A stretch of DNA of 7,776 bases from an uncultured Clostridia bacterium (lineage in GTDB: Bacteria; Bacillota; Clostridia; Christensenellales; Borkfalkiaceae), in contig CAMWWA010000054.1 in NCBI GenBank assembly GCA_947177825.1, positions 1 through 7,776 of the forward strand. Direction: 5' to 3'. Position numbers and translations under genes: made by a program. Positions 1 to 5,308 of the stretch are shown here, piece after piece. A model generated the notes under the pieces. The model was not told the DNA's origin and did not search any database. It was given only the letters and a program-made list of their open reading frames with translations. Every line of letters begins with the position of its first letter. Within the stretch, counting starts at the first letter, position 1.

Positions 1-585
1 GGTGTATTCATCCTTATGATACAGATAATTACCGCCTTCTTCTTCACGCAAAATCGTGTCGTTAAGCTCGGCAATCTGCGCCATAAGCTGTTCGTAATCG
101 GGCAATTCGTCGATGGAATTGAGTTTGAACCGCTTTAAGAAGTTGTCCGTAGTCATATAAAGAATGGGCTTGCCCACGGTGTCCTTTTTACCGCACGGCT
201 CTATCATTCCCAATTCCAAAAGAGTATGAATTGCGTAGTCGCAGTTCACCTGCCTTATTTCCTCCAACTCGCCCTTGGTGACCGGTTGCTTGTAGGCAAG
301 GATCGCCGCGCACTCCAAAATGGTCTTTGTGAATTCTTTCTCTTTTATGGGCGTGAGCACGTCGGAAATCTGCTGTTTATAGTCGGGATTGGTTGCAAAC
401 TGAATTTTGCCGTTAAAGGTAAGAAGATGTATGCCGCACTCACCGCCGTATTTTTCCTTCAATTCGGCTATACCTGCGTTGACTTCTTTCAATGAACAGT
501 TCAGTTTTTCAACTATGTACTTAACGGGCACCGCCTCACCCGAAGCAAAAACTATTCCCTCAATTATATTCGTCAAATTGCTCAT
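1..585 (-). CDS. scpB: ScpB, segregation and condensation protein B (3' end cut by window edge)
   Basis: ScpB is the winged-helix accessory subunit of the bacterial SMC-ScpAB condensin. It binds ScpA as a dimer and acts on the nucleoid in chromosome compaction and segregation. Reading from an ATG at 585, 195 codons are open to the window edge. The family is usually about 190-200 residues, so only the last few residues and the stop should be missing. The product begins MSNLTNIIEGIVFASGE. It carries the family's central block ILAYKQPVTKGELEEIR (about residues 100-116) and the second-domain block GKPILYMTTDNFL (about 143-155), both strongly ScpB-like. The start is supported by AAAGGA at 594-599, 8 nt upstream. 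The gene overlaps the end of scpA by 26 bp, as expected for partner subunits made together. The tail after about residue 165 is acidic and low in conservation, as usual. Identification is secure; the exact C-terminus is not visible. Confidence 0.95.
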   Translation of the reverse strand, partial: MSNLTNIIEGIVFASGEAVPVKYIVEKLNCSLKEVNAGIAELKEKYGGECGIHLLTFNGKIQFATNPDYKQQISDVLTPIKEKEFTKTILECAAILAYKQPVTKGELEEIRQVNCDYAIHTLLELGMIEPCGKKDTVGKPILYMTTDNFLKRFKLNSIDELPDYEQLMAQIAELNDTILREEEGGNYLYHKDEYT

Positions 586-1378
586 TGGTAACGTCCTTTA
601 AATCCGCGTCGGGATTACGTTTGATTTTTATACTACTGAAAGTTTCCGCCTGCTCAACCATGAGGAACTGGAATTTAAGCATTTCCAAAAGCGCCTGGAA
701 AGTGGTTATAACTTCGTTCCTCGTATAGCTGACGAACAGCTCCTCGAAATCGAATTCCTCTTTTTCAATAAGCTTTTCCTTAATTCTGACAACTCTGTCC
801 TGAACGGTGTACTCGTCTTTGGGAATTTCCTTTACGTTGTCTTTCTCGCGCTGCATGCTCTCGTTTCTGAGCATCAGATTGGCAAAAGCTTTTAAAAGTG
901 CGTCTACGTTGAAATCTTTATATACGACTTTAACTTTGCTTATTTCTTTGTCGGGGTCCTTGTAATAGTATCCTATCGTTTCCAGGTCCTTAAGCTTAGG
1001 CGTCTGTTCCTTTATAAGCTCGAATTCACGCTGTTTAAGCTGTTCGATAAGCTCCTGCTGTTCCTCGTCGGCGCCGCCTATTTCCTCACCGTCTATTTCA
1101 ACGGGCGGAACGAGCGATTTTGACTTGATATAGATTATCTGCGCCGCCATTGCAAGGTATTCACTTTCCTTATCTACATCGCGGCTAGGCTGCGTTTTCA
1201 TATAATCGATATAGTCCAGAAACTGCTCGGTTACTTTGGAAACGAAAACGTCCTCAATATTTATTTTGTTAATATTGATTAAATGCAACAGCAAATCGAG
1301 GGGACCTTCAAAGTCGTCCAGGACGGTGTCGTAGTCAACAACCGATTCAAAATTTTCGTATTTAGGGTCTAAGCTCAT
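560..1378 (-). CDS. scpA: ScpA, segregation and condensation protein A (kleisin)
   Basis: ScpA is the kleisin that bridges the two heads of an SMC dimer and recruits ScpB. With the start chosen here it has 272 residues, close to the family norm of about 250. The N-terminal SMC-binding motif FEGPLDLLLHLI sits at residues 23-34, followed by a helical region ending in IIYIKSKSLVP. The middle is acidic and glutamine-rich, typical of the kleisin linker. The C-terminal winged-helix block includes VTTFQALLEMLKF and ends in SSIKI. The frame is open upstream to an ATG at 1441, but that would add 21 residues and a 67-bp overlap with the protease gene. The ATG at 1378 forms an ATGA overlap with the protease stop and has GGGGGTGG at 1390-1397, 11 nt upstream, so I prefer it. 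The stop at 560-562 lies inside scpB. No truncation or missing motif is seen. Confidence 0.95.
   Translation of the reverse strand: MSLDPKYENFESVVDYDTVLDDFEGPLDLLLHLININKINIEDVFVSKVTEQFLDYIDYMKTQPSRDVDKESEYLAMAAQIIYIKSKSLVPPVEIDGEEIGGADEEQQELIEQLKQREFELIKEQTPKLKDLETIGYYYKDPDKEISKVKVVYKDFNVDALLKAFANLMLRNESMQREKDNVKEIPKDEYTVQDRVVRIKEKLIEKEEFDFEELFVSYTRNEVITTFQALLEMLKFQFLMVEQAETFSSIKIKRNPDADLKDVTNEQFDEYN
594..599 (-). promoter_or_regulatory. Ribosome-binding site of scpB inside scpA
   Basis: AAAGGA lies 8 nt before the scpB ATG at 585, within the last codons of scpA. It decides the scpB start and indicates that scpB has its own initiation signal in addition to coupling with scpA. Confidence 0.65.
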
Positions 1379-2103
1379 ATTCTTAAAATCCACCCCCACG
1401 CCGCCTTTATGGGGAATCCTATAATATTTTCCGCAAACCACCCGACGTATCCTAAGATATCAAAGTAATTCACAATCATTTTAACTCTTATATCGGGTAC
1501 GCGGTCAACGACTATTCCGCAAATGAAGCTTTCAACTATCAATATAATCAGAATCATCTGACCGTAGGTGCGAAGAAATTTCTGTACGGGGTTAACTTCG
1601 CGTGTACAGGACTGAACTATGCGGAAACCGTCCAGCGGATACAGCGGTAAAAGATTGAATACGAACGAATACAAACCGTATGCAAAAATCAGATAAAAAC
1701 AGTAACGCAGAAAGTATTCGAAATATGCCAGCGCTGCGCCGCCTGCCGCCGCCACGGGATAGAAATACCGTGAAATTATCACGTAAATGAGATAAGCGAT
1801 AAACGCTATTATGTAATTGACGACCACGCCCGCAATTGCCGTCGTAAACATTCCTTTTTTATAATTGCGGAAATTAAACGGGTCGACGGGCACGGGCTTT
1901 GCCCAACCGAAACCGACCAGCGCGCACATTATAAAACCCGTAGGGTCAATGTGTTTTATGGGGTTGAGCGTCAGTCTGCCGCACATTTTAGCCGTCGGGT
2001 CACCGTTTTTATAGGCAACGAAGGCGTGTGCGTATTCGTGCGGCGCAAAGACGAAAATTACGGCAATTACGCTTGCCAGAAGTTCGATTATTTTTTCAAT
2101 CAT
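1375..2103 (-). CDS. M50 family site-2-type membrane metalloprotease (YwhC-like)
   Basis: A 242-residue polytopic membrane protein of the site-2 protease family, which cuts substrates within the membrane using zinc. The zinc motif HEYAH is at residues 22-26 in the first membrane helix (catalytic Glu23). The block GRLTLNPIKHIDPTG (42-56) and GWAKPVPVDP (66-75) mark the YwhC-like branch. The third zinc ligand lies in NLLPLYPLDG (150-159; Asp158). Hydrophobic segments at about 8-21, 86-111, 125-153 and 182-199 fit four to six membrane spans. All catalytic residues are present, so it should be active, but the substrate is unknown. The start ATG overlaps the lysA stop as ATGA and has no clear ribosome-binding site, suggesting translational coupling to lysA. 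Its own stop overlaps the scpA start the same way. It is not SpoIVFB, which has a different sequence around the zinc motif. Confidence 0.9.
   Translation of the reverse strand: MIEKIIELLASVIAVIFVFAPHEYAHAFVAYKNGDPTAKMCGRLTLNPIKHIDPTGFIMCALVGFGWAKPVPVDPFNFRNYKKGMFTTAIAGVVVNYIIAFIAYLIYVIISRYFYPVAAAGGAALAYFEYFLRYCFYLIFAYGLYSFVFNLLPLYPLDGFRIVQSCTREVNPVQKFLRTYGQMILIILIVESFICGIVVDRVPDIRVKMIVNYFDILGYVGWFAENIIGFPIKAAWGWILRI
1390..1397 (-). promoter_or_regulatory. Ribosome-binding site of scpA inside the M50 gene
   Basis: GGGGGTGG lies 11 nt before the ATG at 1378, inside the last codons of the protease gene. Together with the ATGA overlap it favours this start over the upstream ATG at 1441. The spacing is slightly long and the sequence is G-rich rather than a perfect AGGAGG. 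Confidence 0.5.
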
Positions 2104-3428
2104 TTATTTAAACTGTCGGGAATAACGTCGTTTCTTATCAAATCTTCATAGGTCTGTTTCTTGATAATGACTTCCGACTTTCCGTCCTTGACAAGAATTG
2201 CCTGCGGAATAAAATTCCTGTTATAGTTGCTAGCCATCGAATAATGATAAGCGCCCGTTGACAATACCGCCAGAACGTCGCCGCTCTCTATTTCGGGCAA
2301 GGGAATATCTACTCCTATCAGGTCGCCGCTTTCACAGCATTTTCCGGCAATGCTGACTTTTTGAACGTTCAAAGCGTTAACGTCGGAAGCTTTAACCGCA
2401 GTGTATTTTGATTGGTAAAGCGCATATCTGGGGTTTTCAAACATACCGCCGTCTATCGCAACGTACTTTCTTACGCCGGGAATGTCCTTGATAGAACCTA
2501 CGGTGTATAACGTTATGCCTGCTTCGCCGACTATCGACCTGCCCGGCTCTATAAGCAGATAAGGCAAATTCAAACCGTATTCATTCGTCTTCGTTTTAAC
2601 GGTATCGATAAGCGCTTTGAGATAATTTGCGTAGTCCTCTTCTTTTAACTTGGGGTCCTCGTCCGTGTAGTAAATTCCGAAACCGCCGCCGATATTCAAA
2701 ACCGACGCTTCGAATTTGGTTGCATCCTTTACCGCGGAAATAAACGCAAGCATCCTTTCAGTGGCAAGTACAAACGACTGCTTTTCGAAAATCTGCGAGC
2801 CGATATGGCAGTGATAGCCCTGCAAATTGAGGTTTTCGAGAGAAAGAACGTGTTTAGTATATTCGAGCGCCGTGCCGTCGGCAGCGGAAAAACCGAACTT
2901 GGAATCGGTTCTTGCCGTCTGTACGAAAGCGTGAGTGTGCGCCTCGATACCGGGATTAACTCTTATTAAAACCTTCGGTTTTATACCTTTTTCTTTCGCG
3001 ATTTTATTCAGAATATCCGCTTCGCGATAGGAATCTATTACAATTCCGCCTACGCCTGCCTCAACGGCTTCGCAAAGCTCTGTATAGGTTTTATTGTTGC
3101 CGTGAACGTATATATTTTCGGCGTTGAATCCGGCTTTGAGTGCGGTGTAAAGCTCACCGCCCGAAACGGCGTCGCAGCCTATACCTTCTTCCTTTGCAAT
3201 GCAGTACATAGCAAGGCAGGAAAAAGCCTTTGAGGCATATAGAACTTTTCCGTTGCCGTTATACTCTTCGTCTATTGTGCGTTTGAATACGCGCATCATG
3301 GAGCGGATATAGGCCTCGTCGTAAACATAAAGCGGCGTGCCGTACTCCTTTGCAAGGTTCAGGGCGTCGCAACCGCCTATTTCCAGATGTCCTGCCGCAT
3401 TGGCTTTCAAAGTATCTCTCGTATTCAT
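2100..3428 (-). CDS. lysA: Diaminopimelate decarboxylase
   Basis: This PLP-dependent fold-type III enzyme converts meso-diaminopimelate to L-lysine and CO2, the last step of lysine synthesis, in the cytosol. The 442-residue product is full length. The PLP-binding lysine is Lys67 in VLYASKAF. The barrel carries GCDAVSGGEL (84-93), GYHCHIGSQI (204-213) and the phosphate-binding GGGFGIYY (247-254). The C-terminal domain has EPGRSIVGEAG (294-304), the active-site cysteine in CCESGD (364-369), and GAYHYSMASNYN (392-403), the family's GAYxYSMxSNYN signature. These distinguish it from arginine and ornithine decarboxylases. The ATG at 3428 has AGAGG at 3438-3442, 9 nt upstream, and a strong SigA-like promoter just before it. 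Downstream the stop overlaps the protease start by 4 bp. In a spore former the enzyme also competes with dipicolinate synthesis for the same pathway, a known link rather than something shown here. Confidence 0.97.
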   Translation of the reverse strand: MNTRDTLKANAAGHLEIGGCDALNLAKEYGTPLYVYDEAYIRSMMRVFKRTIDEEYNGNGKVLYASKAFSCLAMYCIAKEEGIGCDAVSGGELYTALKAGFNAENIYVHGNNKTYTELCEAVEAGVGGIVIDSYREADILNKIAKEKGIKPKVLIRVNPGIEAHTHAFVQTARTDSKFGFSAADGTALEYTKHVLSLENLNLQGYHCHIGSQIFEKQSFVLATERMLAFISAVKDATKFEASVLNIGGGFGIYYTDEDPKLKEEDYANYLKALIDTVKTKTNEYGLNLPYLLIEPGRSIVGEAGITLYTVGSIKDIPGVRKYVAIDGGMFENPRYALYQSKYTAVKASDVNALNVQKVSIAGKCCESGDLIGVDIPLPEIESGDVLAVLSTGAYHYSMASNYNRNFIPQAILVKDGKSEVIIKKQTYEDLIRNDVIPDSLNK

Positions 3429-3434
3429 AAAAAA

Positions 3435-3474
3435 CGACCTCTGACAAATTATATATAAATTCTATCAAAGGTCG
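3435..3474 (-). repeat. Inverted repeat enclosing the lysA -10 box and ribosome-binding site
   Basis: On the minus strand CGACCTTTGA (3474-3465) is followed after 20 nt by TCAGAGGTCG (3444-3435): ten paired positions with a single T-G wobble, then TTTTTT directly before the lysA ATG. The upstream arm lies in the spacer of the predicted lysA promoter, the -10 box is in the loop, and the downstream arm contains the ribosome-binding site. As DNA it could be a regulator's operator. As RNA it could form only in transcripts entering from upstream, where it would resemble a terminator or a site-masking hairpin. The sequence alone does not decide between these. Confidence 0.6.
3438..3442 (-). promoter_or_regulatory. 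Ribosome-binding site of lysA
   Basis: AGAGG lies 9 nt before the lysA ATG, followed by a T-rich spacer. It is the best-placed Shine-Dalgarno sequence among the genes that follow a real intergenic gap, and it fixes the lysA start. It also lies inside the start-proximal arm of the 3435-3474 inverted repeat, so any transcript that enters from upstream could hide it in a stem. Confidence 0.75.
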
Positions 3475-3487
3475 CTAAAATAGTCAA
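3459..3487 (-). promoter_or_regulatory. Predicted SigA-type promoter for lysA
   Basis: On the minus strand TTGACT (3487-3482) and TAGAAT (3464-3459) are separated by exactly 17 bp, each one mismatch from the housekeeping consensus TTGACA/TATAAT. Transcription would start about 20-25 nt before the lysA ATG, giving a short leader that still contains AGAGG. The surroundings are very AT-rich, as usual for promoters. It implies lysA, the M50 gene, scpA and scpB can be transcribed independently of the sporulation genes upstream. Confidence 0.65.
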
Positions 3488-3522
3488 ATATATTTAATAA
3501 AATTGAGCAATTACATTAGTTT

Positions 3523-3540
3523 TTATAACTTAAGTTATAA
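3523..3540. repeat. Perfect 18-bp AT-rich palindrome after the carboxypeptidase stop
   Basis: TTATAACTT is followed without a gap by AAGTTATAA, a perfect 9+9 palindrome beginning 7 bp past the carboxypeptidase stop codon. In the direction of that gene it is followed by AAAA rather than a T-run, so it is a poor terminator there; a T-run is present only in the opposite direction. With no loop it resembles a DNA-binding dyad more than an RNA hairpin. AT-richness makes a chance palindrome possible. Confidence 0.4.
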
Positions 3541-3547
3541 TTTTTGG

Positions 3548-4711
3548 TTAAAGCGTCCAGCCCCGTGCCACTTTCTTGAAGAAGTCACCGTAAGTCGCCT
3601 TGTCTGCATCTTCAGCGGCAACCAGGTCCACGGTATCGCATAAAACTCCGTCCTTGTAGACTTCGATTTTACCTACGACGTCGCCCTTTTTAACGGGAGC
3701 TTTTATATCGTAGGCAATTACGTTTCGCTCTATTTCAGGAGTAGCATTTATGGCCGAGAAAACGTAGCTGGAACGTGCGGGTTTTACGCTTATTGCCTGT
3801 TTTTTGGAGCAGTCTACGGTAAATTTATCGTTCAAATTGACGTCTTTATCTAGGATTACTCTGTTTTTATAGTTTGCAAAACCGTAGTCAAACATGTTCA
3901 TTGCCGACTTGAATCTGTCATCGCTGGAGCTCGCGCCGAGCACAACGGAAACCAGACGCATACTGTCCTTTTTTGCGGTAGACGCAAGACAGAAGCCTGC
4001 CTGGTTGGTAAAGCCGGTCTTACCGCCGTCACATGCGGTGTATTTTCTTATCAGCTTATTCGTATTGGTTATTGACGTCGTTCTGTTGTCGGGATGATTG
4101 AAGTCTTCAAGCCAGATTTTGCTGTATTTGAAGTACTCCTCGTTCTTTATAAGATTGGAGAACATTATTGCAACGTCTTTAGCGCATGAATACTGAGTTT
4201 CCTTGGGAAGCCCGGTACAGTTTGCAAACAAGGTATCGGTGCATCCCAGCTCTTCCGCCCTTTTATTCATAAGCGCGACAAAGCCTTCCTCGCTTCCGCT
4301 TATGCTTTCGGACACGGCAACACAGCTGTCATTGGCGGAGCAAACTATAATGCTCTTTATTAAATCGCTTAACGGATAAGTTAACCCCGTCTGCAGAAAA
4401 ACCTGGGAGCCGCCCATACCTGCCGCGCGTTCGCTTACGGAAATTTTATCATCCAGCGACAGTTTTCCCGATTGTATTGCGTCGAAACACAAAGTTAGAG
4501 TCATAACCTTGCAAACGCTCGCGATAGGCATTCTTGCCGTTTCGTTTTCCTTATATATGCATTCGCCGGAATTAAAGTCGCACAGATATGCACTCTTACA
4601 ATTTTGCGTAAGAGCAGTTTCGTCAGCATATGCCGACTTCGCATTTGAAATTACGCCTGATGCGCAGGCCAAAAAGCTTAACGATAGTATTGTAGTAGTT
4701 AATTTTTTCAT
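3548..4711 (-). CDS. dacF: Secreted D-alanyl-D-alanine carboxypeptidase (S11, DacF/PBP5 type)
   Basis: This penicillin-binding enzyme removes the terminal D-alanine from peptidoglycan stem peptides outside the membrane, limiting cross-linking. The 387-residue product has a signal peptide (MKKLTTTILSLSFL then a small-residue region), with likely cleavage after SAYA at about residue 29. All three motifs are present: SVCK (65-68, nucleophile Ser65, Lys68), SAN (125-127) and KTG (231-233). A C-terminal PBP5-like beta domain follows (about 285-375), and the short tail DFFKKVARGWTL could lie on the membrane. Ser65 is followed by Val-Cys instead of the common Met-Thr, and the protein has 15 cysteines, high for an exported enzyme. 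No good ribosome-binding site precedes the ATG, but the signal peptide supports it. Sporulation neighbours favour a DacF- or DacB-like role; the choice of symbol between dacF and other S11 paralogues is uncertain, while the enzyme class is firm. Confidence 0.9.
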   Translation of the reverse strand: MKKLTTTILSLSFLACASGVISNAKSAYADETALTQNCKSAYLCDFNSGECIYKENETARMPIASVCKVMTLTLCFDAIQSGKLSLDDKISVSERAAGMGGSQVFLQTGLTYPLSDLIKSIIVCSANDSCVAVSESISGSEEGFVALMNKRAEELGCTDTLFANCTGLPKETQYSCAKDVAIMFSNLIKNEEYFKYSKIWLEDFNHPDNRTTSITNTNKLIRKYTACDGGKTGFTNQAGFCLASTAKKDSMRLVSVVLGASSSDDRFKSAMNMFDYGFANYKNRVILDKDVNLNDKFTVDCSKKQAISVKPARSSYVFSAINATPEIERNVIAYDIKAPVKKGDVVGKIEVYKDGVLCDTVDLVAAEDADKATYGDFFKKVARGWTL

Positions 4712-4740
4712 ACTACTTATTCTGCCACAAAAATTAACTA
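4696..4740 (-). repeat. Perfect 12-bp inverted repeat enclosing the carboxypeptidase start codon
   Basis: On the minus strand TAGTTAATTTTT (4740-4729) recurs inverted as AAAAATTAACTA (4707-4696), separated by 21 nt that hold the ATG at 4711-4709. The first arm begins immediately after the stop codon of the SpoIIM-like gene, and the second covers codons 2-6 of the carboxypeptidase. Both arms are AT-rich, so an RNA stem would be weak. It may be an operator, a start-region hairpin, or partly chance: the lysine-rich signal-peptide start explains the A-run. Confidence 0.45.
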
Positions 4741-5283
4741 TTATACTATAACCACTATTACTCTGAATACAACGTTTACCAAAAGAAGCAAAATTACCGA
4801 GTTAATGAGCGCTATGATTGCCGGGCAGAAAAATACGAGCGGACGGCAAATCTGCCTGCACTGTTCGCACAAAATTATTAAAAATGCTATTGAGCACAAG
4901 TATGAGGGAATAAAAACTATAATTGCAACTATAATGCCTTCCGCACCGAAAAACGAAAAGAGCATTGCAACGTAAATAACGGTAAAAATAGTTCTTAAAA
5001 ATATAATCGGATATACAATAATTTTCAGTTTAGTAAAATATGCTAACAGAAAAATTACGTACAAATAGAACAGCTCGCTTAAAAAGTGAGAAAAGAAAAT
5101 CGAGCCGTTTTGAAAATTGAAAACATAGAAGACGTATGAATTAGCGTATTGAAAGACGTAACTGCTAATATTTCCGAGTTTGAATAGTACTATGCCACAT
5201 ATAATTGAGGCAATTATAACTATTGCGTAAGCAATTAAATATCGTATGTCCCATTTTAGCTTATTACAATTGAAAATCCTCAT
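4741..5283 (-). CDS. Polytopic membrane protein, probable divergent SpoIIM
   Basis: A 180-residue, very hydrophobic protein with a short basic N-terminus (MRIFNCNKLKW) and about five membrane segments, near residues 16-35, 62-82, 88-110, 115-138 and 146-180. The spacing resembles SpoIIM, an engulfment protein acting with SpoIID and SpoIIP. One segment starts with FLR, has Gly-x-x-Gly 18 residues on (GAEG) and a proline 10 residues after the second Gly (IVFIP). I recall the same gap-free spacing FLK-x16-G-x2-G-x9-P from SpoIIM. The N-terminal ICGIVL also fits that family's first helix. Several small glycines typical of SpoIIM are missing here, so the match is by pattern only. Its place between spoIVB and a carboxypeptidase gene supports a sporulation role. 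The ATG at 5283 is preferred over a TTG at 5289; neither has a ribosome-binding site. An unrelated small membrane protein remains possible. Confidence 0.5.
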   Translation of the reverse strand: MRIFNCNKLKWDIRYLIAYAIVIIASIICGIVLFKLGNISSYVFQYANSYVFYVFNFQNGSIFFSHFLSELFYLYVIFLLAYFTKLKIIVYPIIFLRTIFTVIYVAMLFSFFGAEGIIVAIIVFIPSYLCSIAFLIILCEQCRQICRPLVFFCPAIIALINSVILLLLVNVVFRVIVVIV

Positions 5284-5302
5284 ATACAATTATATGAGGA
5301 TT
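5275..5302 (-). repeat. Perfect 12-bp hairpin covering the spoIIM-like start codon
   Basis: AATCCTCATATA, a 4-nt loop (ATTG on the minus strand), then TATATGAGGATT form a perfect 12-bp stem in the 25-bp gap after spoIVB. The ATG of the next gene is in the 3' arm, and GAGG right after it is paired with CCTC of the 5' arm. After the stem comes TTTTC, a short T-run, so partial termination after spoIVB is possible. The same fold would hide the start codon in read-through mRNA. This is the most stable small hairpin I found in the window. Confidence 0.65.
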
Positions 5303-5308
5303 ATTCGC

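Noticed and set aside
226..495. Plus-strand open frame opposite scpB (89 aa), and similar plus-strand frames at 407-601, 1951-2151, 3894-4097, 4509-4751, 6403-6702, 6916-7314 and 7467-7649
   Set aside because: Each lies opposite, wholly or mostly, a well-conserved minus-strand gene, has no recognisable domain, and looks like the complement of its codons.
1375..2103. The M50 protease as SpoIVFB, the target of the SpoIVB pathway
   Set aside because: The HEYAH motif with GRLTLNPIKHIDP and GWAKPVPV marks the YwhC-like branch; SpoIVFB has a different context and no SpoIVFA-like partner is adjacent.
3259..3468. Minus-strand 69-aa frame overlapping the lysA start
   Set aside because: It runs in another frame through clearly coding lysA sequence, is arginine-rich as frame shadows often are, and starts inside the lysA promoter region.
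3435..3474. Reading the lysA inverted repeat simply as an intrinsic terminator for the carboxypeptidase gene
   Set aside because: The loop is 20 nt, the arms overlap a near-consensus promoter and the lysA ribosome-binding site, and the T-run abuts the lysA ATG, so a plain terminator is not the best explanation, though not excluded.
3429..3547. Lysine riboswitch upstream of lysA
   Set aside because: The gap is only 119 bp, shorter than the usual lysine aptamer, and a promoter sits in the middle; no multi-helix junction pattern was seen.
4664..4711. Lipoprotein signal in the carboxypeptidase (FLAC around Cys16)
   Set aside because: The residue three before the cysteine is Phe and the next Leu, a poor lipobox, while an ordinary signal-peptidase site after SAYA follows.
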